Source of the DNA: Deferribacteres bacterium
Lineage (GTDB): Bacteria; Zhuqueibacterota; Zhuqueibacteria; Zhuqueibacterales; Geothermadaptataceae
DNA: 64,000 bases
Assembly (NCBI GenBank): GCA_020633655.1
Contig: JACKDF010000001.1
Span: 496,001 to 560,000 of the forward strand
Direction: 5' to 3'
Shown: positions 44,001 to 54,100 of the stretch, one piece after another
Numbering within the stretch: position 1 is the first letter of the stretch
Layout: every line of letters begins with the position of its first letter
The notes under the pieces: model-generated
What the model was told of the DNA's origin: nothing
Databases searched by the model: none
What the model saw: the letters and a program-made list of their open reading frames with translations, nothing else
Program-made: the position numbers and the translations under genes

Positions 44001-44814
44001 ACGATTGCATCGCTGCATCAACGGATAAATCAGCGCCGACAATAAATGTGAGTTCAGGTGTCAGTTTAACAGGTACCGTATCTAGATAAACCACAATGGG
44101 CGCAAAAAGAACAGGCTCCAACGCAACGCTTGTACTTTGTGTTACCGGCACGTTCACTTTCCCGGTAATTTGTAATTTTTCGTTCACTGCATAATTTAAC
44201 GAAAAGCGTTTAAGCTGTCCCTGGGAAATTTCCAAATCGCCGTAAATTATCGGCGTAATCTCATAAACGCCACTGACAATAACCTGATCTAAGGTCGTCA
44301 AATAATCGCCATCGCTATCAAATAGAATTTCCTGAAAGCTGTATTCGATGCCTGTAATATTATCCGGCCCGTTTTTTCGCAATATATTGTAATAGCTGCC
44401 TCCCTCTTTTTGCAAATGCGCTTCTTTCTCCAAAACAAGCGGCTCGACAAAACTTACTGAACCATTTGTAACAGCTTCGACAAGCGCTGCGTTTTCGGTT
44501 ATCAAGGCAACAACTTCTGAAGTTGTATTTACCGAAATGATCTTGCGCAAAAAACCTTCGCCATAATCGGAAACAATTATATCGCCGGGAGAAAACTGGT
44601 TCTTTTTGCTGAAGTCTGCATTTAAATAAAAAATAAATCCATCTTCGGAGGTTGTGATTAAATTGGCTTGCCAGTCATCTGCAGCTATCGGTTTGGTTGT
44701 TTCGGGGATTACCGTATCTTCTTGTATTTCCGGTGTTGTTGGATTCGTTTTTTTATCACAGGAAAACAAGAAAACCAAAAGGAAGACACACAAAATAAAT
44801 GTATAAATTCTCAT
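41029..44814 (-). CDS. Lipoprotein with seven PKD-type repeats and a C-terminal FISUMP domain
   Basis: 1,261 residues. The signal peptide ends in a lipobox (LLVFLFSC, Cys19), so the protein is lipid-anchored. Residues about 30-390 form an unrecognised N-terminal region that includes beta strands of a barrel- or sandwich-like domain. Residues about 398-1,062 are seven tandem 95-residue PKD modules (ASFTxSPTSGTTETTFQFDA; VRWDWENDGxWDTDYST; GTKTxLLEVxDSGGLT). The last about 195 residues are a FISUMP domain (Fibrobacter succinogenes major paralogous domain): VTDIDGNVYKTVKIGNQWWM, AENLKVTRFNNG, GWHIPTNNDWQTL, GGYRKYTGAFGS and FSVRCVKD. Such proteins are surface-exposed, and PKD arrays act as spacers. 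The terminal domain may bind carbohydrate. There is no type IX sorting domain. Confidence 0.9.
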   Translation of the reverse strand: MRIYTFILCVFLLVFLFSCDKKTNPTTPEIQEDTVIPETTKPIAADDWQANLITTSEDGFIFYLNADFSKKNQFSPGDIIVSDYGEGFLRKIISVNTTSEVVALITENAALVEAVTNGSVSFVEPLVLEKEAHLQKEGGSYYNILRKNGPDNITGIEYSFQEILFDSDGDYLTTLDQVIVSGVYEITPIIYGDLEISQGQLKRFSLNYAVNEKLQITGKVNVPVTQSTSVALEPVLFAPIVVYLDTVPVKLTPELTFIVGADLSVDAAMQSSLNQDLTYALGLVYEEKIWKMESNLQKTFAYEPPTVSRSLHGTFYLKPAFQIKVWDTVSPRLDAELYSELIANPQNNPGVELFAGYDFGIDIGMSIFDYAVLDYQAAVFTDKIQLWHLDALPNIAPTASFTISPTSGTTATTFQFDASGSTDNEDSSSELQVRWDWENDGNWDTDYSTDKIASHQYGSDGTKTILLEVKDSGGLTKTATKQVTVSLDNTAPTASFTVSPTSGTTETTFQFDASGSSDSEDDISALQVRWDWENDGTWDTDYSTSKTASHQYGSEGTKTVRLEVRDSGGLTKTATKQVTVSLDNTAPTASFIVSPTSGTTETTFQFDGSGSSDNEDDSSVLQVRWDWENDGTWDTDYSTSKTASHQYGSDGTKTILLEVRDSGGLTNTTNKQVAVSSANTVPTASFTISPTSGTTETTFQFDATSSSDNEDDSSVLQVRWDWENDGAWDTDYSTSKTASHQYGSEGTKTVRLEVRDNGGLTKTATKQVTVSLDNTAPTASFTVSPTSGTTETTFQFDASGSSDSEDDISALQVRWDWENDGSWDTDYSTSKTASLQYGSEGTRTILLEVKDSGGLTNTTTKQVTVSSANTAPVASFIISPTSGTTETTFQFDASGSSDNEDATSALQVRWDWENDGTWDTNFSTGKITSHQYSSEGTKTILLEVKDSGGLTNTTTRQVVVSPANTEPTASFTIFPLSGTTESNFQFDASGSSDNEDVTSVLQVRWDWENDGNWDTDYSTTKTALHMFSSAGTKTVLLEVRDSGGLTNNTTKQVEVITASPGETGTVTDIDGNVYKTVKIGNQWWMAENLKVTRFNNGDSIPIVSDDVAWTNTGIAYCIYDNDTRNIDNYGFLYKFWALNHNNRTIAPQGWHIPTNNDWQTLVDYLGGEAIAGSSMKEEGTVHWAEPNEGATNSSGFTALPGGYRKYTGAFGSINTRAYFWSSEMRDIYTALYQTLHTINASILLGNTIDPGYGFSVRCVKD
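41629..43623 (-). repeat. Seven tandem 285-bp repeats encoding PKD modules
   Basis: Seven in-frame units of exactly 285 bp (95 residues) each. Units 2 to 5 counted from the N-terminus are the most alike at DNA level, which implies recent duplication or gene conversion. The outer units are more diverged. Copy number probably varies between strains. Confidence 0.92.
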
Positions 44815-45290
44815 GAGGTTCCCACTTTCCGTTTCAAGAGTAGTTCATGCGCTATAACATAGATTTCGTCTTTAACCGTAGTTTGCTTGAAATTGTGGCG
44901 AAGTCAAAACTTATAACATGACATTCCTGTCAAAGCGCACGGTTGAACTTAATCCAGCTTCCACATGCTACGCCCCCGTGCCTTTTTACACCGATGGGTC
45001 CTTCGCCACCAGAGGAAGTAATCCCACAAAGCTATGCTGTACCTGAATTTATCGGGTATAAAAAGATGGTTTTGTACTCTGCAAAAATGGTGCAGCGATT
45101 TTTTTAATTAGGTTGGCATCTTCGATTGGTGGTGGTGGGTCGTGTTGGGAAAAGACAACAAGTGAAGTTAATTTTTGTGGATTATCAGAATGTTATGATT
45201 ACAGGTTAGGGACGCCGAAGGTCCAAATGGAAACAGCCACGGAGACCGTGGCTGCGAGTGAAAGTGGTCATTGTTGTAAATGCAAAACGC
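44815..45290. other. Intergenic region between the PKD lipoprotein and the calcium-repeat protein
   Basis: About 475 bases. It must hold the PKD lipoprotein promoter; a TTGACT at 44902-44907 (minus) has no well-placed -10 partner. The hairpin at 45236-45254 is listed separately. A 107-codon plus frame from 45113 runs into the next gene antisense and is not believed. Confidence 0.4.
45236..45254 (-). terminator. Hairpin after the calcium-repeat gene
   Basis: AGCCACGG (45236-45243) pairs with CCGTGGCT (45247-45254) around a 3-base loop, 37 bases after the stop. On the minus strand it is followed by GTTTCC, a weak U-tract. Confidence 0.55.
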
Positions 45291-45767
45291 CTATTTCCCC
45301 TGCTTGCCTTTCTGTTTCATCTGGCCGCGCCCTTTGCCTTTCTGGTCGGTCGTTTCCATGGATTCACCGGCTTTATCCGTTGCGTGGCCTTTTACCTCGG
45401 ATCCGGTCGTTTTTCCGGATTGCAGATTGTCGTTAATACCATCGCCGTCAAGATCGACAAATTGTGGTTTCTTTGCTTTTTTCTTCAGCTTGCTCTTCTG
45501 CAATTTTTTCCAGTCAGGATCGAGGCCGTTGGGGATACCGTCGCCGTCGTGGTCGGGTGCATTGTCATTGTAGCCATCGCCGTCTTTATCGACAAAATGC
45601 TGGGCATGCGCAGGCTGTTCTGTGTTTTGGGTCTCTTTGCCTGCCGTTTTTTTGTTGGTCTTTTGCTTTATTTCCGATTTTGTTTTTGTCGAATCCTGAC
45701 CATAAACGCTTCCTGCAACAGCAAAACCGAAAAGCAAAGCTGTGGTAAGAATCATCCATTTTTTCAT
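45291..45767 (-). CDS. Exported calcium-binding (thrombospondin type 3-like) repeat protein, paralogue 1
   Basis: 158 residues. Signal peptide 1-23 (GSVYGQ). Two stretches of Asp-rich loops follow: VDKDGDGYNDNAPDHDGDGIPNGLDPD (about 59-85) and VDLDGDGINDN (about 103-113), typical of EF-hand-like/thrombospondin type 3 calcium sites. The rest is highly charged, Lys-, Gln- and Gly-rich, and probably disordered (KGKGRGQMKQKGKQGK end). Its first repeat is nearly the same as that of the protein at 58052-58477. It follows the NtrC-type regulator by 85 bases with a 30-bp palindrome between. The role is unknown; a periplasmic metal or calcium buffer is possible. Confidence 0.85.
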   Translation of the reverse strand: MKKWMILTTALLFGFAVAGSVYGQDSTKTKSEIKQKTNKKTAGKETQNTEQPAHAQHFVDKDGDGYNDNAPDHDGDGIPNGLDPDWKKLQKSKLKKKAKKPQFVDLDGDGINDNLQSGKTTGSEVKGHATDKAGESMETTDQKGKGRGQMKQKGKQGK

Positions 45768-45789
45768 TTTTAATTTTCCTTCACTGAAG

Positions 45790-45819
45790 GATCGATCAGG
45801 GGATATCCCCTGATCGATC
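45790..45819. promoter_or_regulatory. Perfect 30-bp palindrome with CAGGGGATATCCCCTG core
   Basis: A perfect 30-bp palindrome, arms starting GATCGATC, centred on AT at 45804-45805, placed 23 bases before the calcium-repeat gene. A second palindrome, AGGTGCC-T-GGCACCT, follows at 45829-45843. The 16-bp core recurs in the palindrome at 57109-57130. It may be an operator, a terminator or a dispersed repeat. Confidence 0.55.
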
Positions 45820-45852
45820 GAGTAGACCAGGTGCCTGGCACCTCATACTTTT

Positions 45853-47235
<1,383 letters not shown>

Positions 47236-47253
47236 TTTCTTTTTCTGTTTTAA

Positions 47254-48429
47254 TTAAAAATTCCAACGAATCCCGGCTCCGGAAACGGCATTTTTATAGT
47301 CGTACCAGTAGCTGTTCGATTCGTTTTGAATATAGTTGTAATACACGCTAAAATAAAGCGACTTAAGCCAGCTTTTGTTCACATTAAACGTCTTCGATAA
47401 ATTGAGATAGACACTGTTGTAATCATCGGATCGATCGCCACCTGTGGCCAATGTATCTTCTGCGGAAACATAGGCTTGCTCCTGCAAATATTCTTTACCG
47501 ACAAGCGCACCACCGATTTGCAGTTTGGTGGAACGTGGCAGCATCCAAGTCAATTGCGTGGAAATACTTTCACTCGCATAACTGAAGGGGTCATCGAAGA
47601 GTTCCTCATCCTGGTAATAATCTTCGCTATTGGTGTAATTCCCTTCAGTGGCAAGGCCAAATTGACGACGATACTGCACATACAAACCAAGTTTCTGATG
47701 CAAAGATTGTGTTACACGCGCTAATATAATCGCCTGGCTTAAACTGGGAATCTCGGCAATGCTGGAGACATATTGTGAAGTCGAAAATCGTCCGCCGATT
47801 CTTCCGCTTCCGCGAACAAAACTATCCTCGCCGGATACGGTGGTATATATTTCCCGGCCTGTAAAGGATTTATAACCGAGATCTGCTTCAAGAATGACGG
47901 TTGTTCTGGTTGGAAAAGATTTGTTTGCCTGTACAAAAATAATATGGCGAGTATTCGTCAAATCAGGCAGGTTGTTGTAGCTGCGAAAACGAAAACTATA
48001 GCCGGTTTTCAGGAAGAAGCGATTCAGTTTGAAGCGAAAATTGGCATATCCGTAAAGCTGGTTGTAATCGTAGTAGTTGTACACTTCATCGTTATTTCGA
48101 AATGTGCCGTCACCACCCAAATACACCATGTGCTTTCCTTCTTCACCAAAGGAATTAGCATAATTTAAACCAAGGCCGTGCAATGAGAAGTTCCGCAGCG
48201 CATTTTCGTTGTAGCGATAGAAGCTGCCGTTATAATAGTACTTAACAGCGGAATTTTCAGGCTGATAATCCAACTGAATGCTTAGATTCGTCAGTACGTC
48301 TGCCAACGGGTTCGGTGAGCGATAAAGGTTGTCATCATACCAGGAGGAAATTTCAATATTTTTGCTGAACTGTGCGAAGAGCGTATTTGCAAACAAGTAA
48401 AGCACCGCAAGAAATATTTTCGATTTCAT
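47254..48429 (-). CDS. Outer-membrane beta-barrel protein
   Basis: 391 residues from the ATG at 48429; a GTG at 48444 would overlap the preceding stop and gives a poorer signal peptide. The signal peptide MKSKIFLAVLYLFANTLFAQ is followed by many alternating amphipathic strands rich in Tyr, Phe, Arg and Asn, and the last residue is Phe (SGAGIRWNF), as expected for a transmembrane barrel inserted by BamA. No Pfam family is recognised. It lies 1 base from the DUF4405 gene stop and 18 bases from the regulator start, so the three are one operon. It may be the outer-membrane partner or sensor of this system. Confidence 0.75.
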   Translation of the reverse strand: MKSKIFLAVLYLFANTLFAQFSKNIEISSWYDDNLYRSPNPLADVLTNLSIQLDYQPENSAVKYYYNGSFYRYNENALRNFSLHGLGLNYANSFGEEGKHMVYLGGDGTFRNNDEVYNYYDYNQLYGYANFRFKLNRFFLKTGYSFRFRSYNNLPDLTNTRHIIFVQANKSFPTRTTVILEADLGYKSFTGREIYTTVSGEDSFVRGSGRIGGRFSTSQYVSSIAEIPSLSQAIILARVTQSLHQKLGLYVQYRRQFGLATEGNYTNSEDYYQDEELFDDPFSYASESISTQLTWMLPRSTKLQIGGALVGKEYLQEQAYVSAEDTLATGGDRSDDYNSVYLNLSKTFNVNKSWLKSLYFSVYYNYIQNESNSYWYDYKNAVSGAGIRWNF

Positions 48430-48430
48430 T

Positions 48431-49273
48431 TTAATGACCTGCACTTCCCGGATTGATGATTTCCATAAGATCGACCGGTTTTTTGTCGTACTTTTCTGCG
48501 ATATCCTTCAGGGTCATTTCTGCTTCGGCCTGAATTCCACTTTCCTGTAATAATGCGATGGATTTCTCCAAGTCCAACTGCAGAGTTGAGCACACTTCCC
48601 GCAAGCTTTTTCTGCCTAAACCGCGACCGGCATAAGGACTGGATGGACTTACGGTTTTTACAGTCTTCATCTTCTCGAATACTTCCAGTGGGGTTAAGTC
48701 ATTTCGAGTTGCCACATCTTTAACGATTTCATTTTTATTGGCACTTATGCCACTATTATGCAAATTTTCCATTAAGCCTTCGACCGGTTTGTCAATTGCT
48801 GCAGCCAGTTCGACAAATGTCATCGATTCAGCATGCGGCACCGGCGGTTCTGTTTGTTCCGTTGCCCACGAGTCTGTCAGCGTTTCTCCAAATTCAATAA
48901 CCGTACTAAAAGGTGGGATATTCGCCAACGTTGCAACGAGCAGAAACAAGACAACAAGTGACGATGTAAAAAGCTCCTTGCGTAGACTTATATTCTGCTG
49001 AATCTTAGTTCGAAGGTATGAGGTAAACGGTTTCCAATTGTACCAAATGTGGAATCCACCGGCAATAACGAAAAGGAAGGTAAAAATTATGTGTATCGCT
49101 TGCCAGGATTCCTTTTCCAGTCCTAAAATATAAACATGTGTCCATTTGGCAATCCGACCAGCAGGGGAAAGATAGAGCACAATGCCGGAAATTACCATGA
49201 TGATAAAGGAAAATGTCACATACAAACTGACAAAAGCCCGCCAGTTAAATTTCTTTTGTTTCTTGGTATCCAT
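48431..49273 (-). CDS. DUF4405 cytochrome b-like membrane protein with C-terminal repeats
   Basis: 280 residues from the ATG at 49273, which has GGAG 6 bases upstream; an upstream TTG at 49285 overlaps that ribosome site. Membrane helices lie near 10-32, 55-75 and 95-115. WQAIHIIFTFLFVIAGGFHIWYNWKPF holds two His that could ligate haem b, the hallmark of DUF4405 cytochrome b561-like proteins. The periplasmic C-terminal half has two about 50-residue repeats, each with GIxAxxxxTLKDIAxKYxxxPxxLxEII (for example NSGISANKNEIVKDVATRND and ESGIQAEAEMTLKDIAEKYD). It may move electrons across the inner membrane. First gene of the operon with the barrel and NtrC-type genes. Confidence 0.8.
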   Translation of the reverse strand: MDTKKQKKFNWRAFVSLYVTFSFIIMVISGIVLYLSPAGRIAKWTHVYILGLEKESWQAIHIIFTFLFVIAGGFHIWYNWKPFTSYLRTKIQQNISLRKELFTSSLVVLFLLVATLANIPPFSTVIEFGETLTDSWATEQTEPPVPHAESMTFVELAAAIDKPVEGLMENLHNSGISANKNEIVKDVATRNDLTPLEVFEKMKTVKTVSPSSPYAGRGLGRKSLREVCSTLQLDLEKSIALLQESGIQAEAEMTLKDIAEKYDKKPVDLMEIINPGSAGH

Positions 49274-49624
49274 GCTTTTCTCCAAAACAAAAAATAGTTT
49301 TTGGATTGAATCTTATCAAATCATATGCCATGGATAAAAATCATTGTTTTTAAATACGTTATACATGAAAAAAAGAAAACAATCAACTAAAAATTCGACA
49401 ATACGGGCTACGATTCGACTTTTCGGTCGAAAAATTAAAACAAAGTACATCTTGAAAGCAAGACACTTATTTAAAGTTTTGCCGGATTGCATTTTCCACA
49501 CTGCCGGCATCTTCTTCTGCGGTGACGGGAAGTTTTATCTTCGGGGGAATAAAATTCCACAGCAATTTCCAATAGATTCCGGTATCGTGCTGAAGTGAGC
49601 AAAAACCGGAAAGACGCATGCAAT
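49274..49624. other. Intergenic region between IS element and the DUF4405 operon
   Basis: 350 bases that hold the probable -24/-12 promoter at 49316-49330. An 84-codon plus frame (49344-49598) has no ribosome site and is not believed. Nothing else is seen. Confidence 0.4.
49316..49330 (-). promoter_or_regulatory. Possible sigma-54 (-24/-12) promoter of the DUF4405 operon
   Basis: On the minus strand TGGCAT (49325-49330), five bases, then TTGA (49316-49319). This keeps the TGGCA...TTG spacing of sigma-54 promoters, but the -12 GC is GA. The predicted start site would be about 30 bases before the ATG at 49273. Confidence 0.4.
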
Positions 49625-50734
49625 TATTAATCCGGCCATAAATTATTGAGCATAGGCTACGTTTGGATTTTTAAAATACGTTTTCACATGTTCAGCTTTT
49701 CTTTGAATAGCTTTCATGTGAGAAATTATCTGAGATTTCAACTGTTCTTTGTTTTTTGCTGGTGGTTTATTCGCCACATTTTGTTTCAAATCACGATTAA
49801 GGTATTCATCAGGATTTCTCTCTGGTGAATAAGACGGTAAATAGAAGAGCTCTATTTTATCCAGATTGTCTGCCAGCCACTCTTTTACTGGTTTTGAATG
49901 ATGAACTGGCAAATTATCGATGATTAAGAAGACTTTTTTATGGCTATCTTTCACCAGACGTTTTAGAAAACGCAAGAAGATATCTGAGTTCATAGCACCC
50001 TGATAGCACATGAAACGAACTTTTCCACGCTTGGTGATACTGGAAATCATACTGGTGGAAAAACGGTTCGCTTTTCTGCGCACAACAGGTGTTTGGCCTT
50101 TAGGAGCGTAGCTTCGACCATAGTTGCATTGATTGGAAATACCTGTTTCATCACCCCAGTGAATCTCTGCATTTTCTTGTTTAGCACGCTCATCTATAGC
50201 CGGATAGCTGGAGTGAAGCCATTCCTGAACTTTTTTATCATTTTGTTCATAGGCACGCTTAATGGGGCGTTGCGGTGTGAAGTTCCAACGATGTAAATAG
50301 TGGTTAATCGTGCGCACAGGGAGCTCGATACCAAATTGTTCTTTGATGAGTTGTTGTATTGCCTGGCGTGTCCATAACGCAAAGGGCAATTTGAGTTGAT
50401 CAGGCATTTTATCATAAATCATTTTCTGAATTGCTTTCTCCTGATCAGCGTTTAACCTGCGACCAGAACCTGTTTTCCGTCCTGGTTGTTCCAGCTTCAA
50501 AGCTTGCATGCCATGGGCTTGATAAAGTTTCACCCAGGTACCAACAGAGTTACGGTTGACACCCAGAATTTCTGCAATTTGACCGCGATTTTTTCCTTGT
50601 TTGAAAAGCTTTATCGCTTGTTTGCGGACATAATGCAAGGTGTCTAGTTTTAAGTATCTTCCATCATTTTCTTTCATGGACAAAGATACAAAATTTATCC
50701 GTTTTTTTCTTAACTAATTATGGCCACATTAATA
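49625..50734 (-). mobile_element. IS630-family insertion sequence
   Basis: 1,110 bp counting the flanking TA. Ends TATTAATCCGGCCATAA (49625-49641) and, reversed, TATTAATGTGGCCATAA (50718-50734) match at 15 of 17 positions and each begins with TA, the target duplicated by IS630 elements. The element contains a single intact transposase gene. It lies between the DUF4405 operon and the efflux pump genes and breaks no recognisable gene. Confidence 0.88.
49643..50677 (-). CDS. IS630-family transposase
   Basis: 344 residues from the ATG at 50677. An N-terminal helix-turn-helix (GKNRGQIAEILGVNRNSVGTW) and winged-helix region (about 1-150) precede the DDE catalytic core: IHWGDETGISNQ (first Asp, about 190), FLIIDNLPVHHS (second Asp, about 262) and SYSPERNPDEYLNRDLK (Glu, about 297). 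This is the IS630/Tc1-mariner DDE_3 pattern. The frame is uninterrupted, so the enzyme may be active. A TTG two codons upstream is an alternative start. Confidence 0.95.
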   Translation of the reverse strand: MKENDGRYLKLDTLHYVRKQAIKLFKQGKNRGQIAEILGVNRNSVGTWVKLYQAHGMQALKLEQPGRKTGSGRRLNADQEKAIQKMIYDKMPDQLKLPFALWTRQAIQQLIKEQFGIELPVRTINHYLHRWNFTPQRPIKRAYEQNDKKVQEWLHSSYPAIDERAKQENAEIHWGDETGISNQCNYGRSYAPKGQTPVVRRKANRFSTSMISSITKRGKVRFMCYQGAMNSDIFLRFLKRLVKDSHKKVFLIIDNLPVHHSKPVKEWLADNLDKIELFYLPSYSPERNPDEYLNRDLKQNVANKPPAKNKEQLKSQIISHMKAIQRKAEHVKTYFKNPNVAYAQ

Positions 50735-50845
50735 AGTTTGAAGTGAAGGCTTTTGTCTTTCTTATTAATGGACGGGATGAATAATTCTGGTAGACTAAAG
50801 TCTTATGCAAACCTTTTTAACCACTAATTAACGTATTCGGTCGAA

Positions 50846-51114
50846 TACTACTTTGGCAGATTAAATTGAAAGGGAGCGAGTTTAACCCTGACGAGACTGT
50901 CGAAAAATGGATAAACCGGACATTGAGTCTGCCTGCACTGAGTAAAGTCGAAGTGTCGAAACGCCCGGTTTCACGCTCAAATTCGGGCCCTTCGGCAAGC
51001 TCAGGGACCGAATTTACTTGTTTTTCAGCAGTCTCGACAAGGCTTGGAGCCCTGTCAGGGGTGTTTTTCCTCATACCTATCTTTTCGGGAAAACTCGAAT
51101 CTGCCAAAGCAGTA
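50846..51114. repeat. MITE-like element, copy B
   Basis: About 269 bp with ends TACTACTTTGGCAGATT (50846-50862) and the complement with one mismatch (51098-51114). Inner inverted repeats ACCCTGAC (50885-50892) and GTCAGGGG (51054-51061) enclose a core that matches copy A (24191-24435) only when reversed. It also carries about 30 extra bases with GTCGAAGTGTCGAAACG. It lies 111 bp from the IS630 end and 78 bp from the efflux pump gene. Confidence 0.75.
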
Positions 51115-51192
51115 CTAAAAACTTGACAGAAGAAAGTCCTGCCGGATGGACTCTCTTCACGAACAGCTTAACAAATGGACAGCAAAAAATTA

Positions 51193-54100
51193 TTAATCAC
51201 CCTCATGAATGCCAAAGGCATCGTCTTTGTCCGGCACTTCTTTATCTTTTTCCATCCAGTTATACAATGTGGGTAAAACCAGCAAGGTTAGCAAAGTTGC
51301 CGTAATCAACCCGCCGATGACGACTGTTGCCAGGGGCCGCTGAACTTCTGAGCCTGGACCCGTATTAAAGGCCATGGGAATAAATCCAAGGCTCGCAACC
51401 AGGGCTGTCATTAAAACCGGGCGCAATCGATTTGCAGAACCCGTCACAACCGCATCGCGCAAGGGCATGCCATTTTGCCGCAGCTCATTCAGGTGCGCTA
51501 TGAGCACGATACCATTCAATACAGCCACACCAAACAATGCAACGAAGCCGATACTCGCCGACACAGAGAGATAAAATCCGCGAACGAGCAGCAAAAAGAT
51601 ACCACCGGAAAGTGCAAAAGGCAGGTTTGCAAAAATGAGCATGGCAAATCGCAGGCGGCCAAACATCAGGTACAACAAACCGATTATAATCAGCAGTGAT
51701 AATGGCACGACGACCATCAAATGGTTCATGGCCCGCTGCTGGTTTTCGAAAGCACCGCCATAGACAAGAAAATAACCATCCGGAATGTCGAGCTTTTCAT
51801 CGATGGCCTTTTGCAGGCGGGAAACGTAAGTACCGATGTCGATATCTTTCAAATTAACTCCGACGATGACCCGGCGCCAGCCATCTTCCCGGGCGATTTC
51901 CCGCGGGCCTTCCTGCGGCACAATGCGCGTCACCCGCTTCAGTGGAATAAATCCACCGGTAGGCAGATAAACCGGAACTTCCATGATTTTTTTGAAAGAG
52001 TCACGTACATCTTCCGGAAAGCGGACAACGATATCGAACTGGCGCTGGCCCTCAAAAACCTGGCTTGCGACCTGTCCGCCAATCCCAACTTCGATGACCC
52101 GCTGCACATCATCGACATTCAAATTGTAGGATGCCACAGCCTCCCTGTCGATTTCCAGTGTGAGATACGGTTGACCAGTCGTCTGTTCCAGATAATAGTT
52201 ATCCGTCCCCTCGAGCGTTGGCAATAGCTGCAGAATATTGGCACCAATTTCATTGAGCGTTTCCAAATCTTCGCCAAATACTTTAACGGCCACATCAGAT
52301 TTAACGCCGCTTGTCAATTCATCCACCCGCATAGCGATAGGTTGGGTAAAGTTGAATGCCAGGCCGGGTTCAGTTTCAAGATAAGGACGGATTGCATCGG
52401 CAATTTTCGCTTTTGTCATGCCCTCGCGCCATTCATCTTCATTCTTCAAAACGATCCAAACATCTGTCTGGTGCACACCCATCCAGTCGTTCGCTAAATC
52501 GGAACGCCCGGTTTTTGCAACCACGGTCTGAACTTCCGGAACGTGTTTTTTCACATTTTCTGCAAACCAGTTGGCGTTTTCAACGGACTCCCTAAGTGTA
52601 ACACTCGGCATGCGGACTTGCTCGACCAGAATAGCCCCTTCGTCTAATTCAGGCAAAAACTCGGTTCCTAAAAAGGGAATAAAGACCAGAGAGAGAATCA
52701 AAACGACCAGTGCAACGCTTAAAATTCGCCATTTTCTGTCGAGAGAACGGGCCAGAAAACTTTCATATCGTGGGCGCAGCCAATCCATGAGATAATTGCG
52801 CCGAACTTTGATGCCTTTTCGAAAAAACAGGATGGAAAGGGCTGGAATATAAACAAGTGCTAAAAACAGGGAGCCTAAAACGGCAGCTGCGACCGTGATG
52901 GCCATCGGACGGTAAAGGATGCCTTCCATTCCACGAAAAGTCATGATTGGCACATACACCATCAAAATAATCAACACACCGAAAAAAATCGGACGCGCGA
53001 CTTCGTGCGCGGCGCGGTGAATGACTTCGAATTTGCTGCTTTTCTGATCATGCTGCAATTTATGGATGATGTTTTCAACCATAACCACCGAACCGTCGAC
53101 GATCATCCCAAAGTCGATGGCGCCAAGGCTCATCAGGTTGGCAGCCAGGCCAAATTCACGCATGCCGATGAACGCAAACAACATAGAAAAAGGGATCACC
53201 GAAGCGACGATCAACGCACCTTTTATTTCGCCTAGAAGCAGCAGCAAAACAGCGATAACAAAAAATCCTCCTTCCAGAAGATTAATGATAACCGTATTGG
53301 TAGTGCGGTCGACCAGATCAGATTGATCGTAAAACTTTTCGATGCGCACACCTTCCGGCAAGCCTTTGTTAATCTGCTCGACGCGTTGCTTAATACTGTA
53401 GATAACCTCACGACTGTTGCCTCCACGCAGCATCATGACGATGCCGGTGACGACCTCACCTTTTCCGTCTTGTGTCACAGCGCCCTGACGTAACTGTTTG
53501 CCAATTGTGATCTCGGCGACGTCGCGAATAAAGACCGGACGGTTATTGCGCTCCGTAACGATAATTCTGGCGATGTCCTCAGCGTTGCGAATTTGCCCGA
53601 ATCCCCGAATAATGTACTGCTCCCGATTGTGTTCCAGGTAATTCCCACCAGAAACACTGTTGTTCTTCGCCAGTGCATCCATCACTTCTTCAATGCTGAT
53701 ACGCAGGCCACGCAATTTCCCGGGTAAAAGGATCACTTCGTATTGTTTGACAAAACCTCCGAAGGCCGTTATTTCTGTTACGCCCGGAACATTCTTGAGT
53801 TGAGGTGCGATAAGCCAATCCTGAATCGTTCGCAATTCCGAAAGGCTATACCCTTCTCCTTTCACCGTGTATTGATATATCTCGCCAAGCGCTGTGGAAA
53901 TCGGGCCCAGCACTGGCGAAGAGACACCATCCGGTAAATCATCCATTATGCTTTGCAGCCGTTGCGAAACGATTTGCCGGGCAAAATAAATATCCGTGTC
54001 TTCGTGAAATTCTATGGTGACTGCGGACAAGCCAAACTGGGAAACGGAACGCACCTGCTCCACATCCGGCAGACCGTTCATTGCGCTTTCTATGGGAAAA

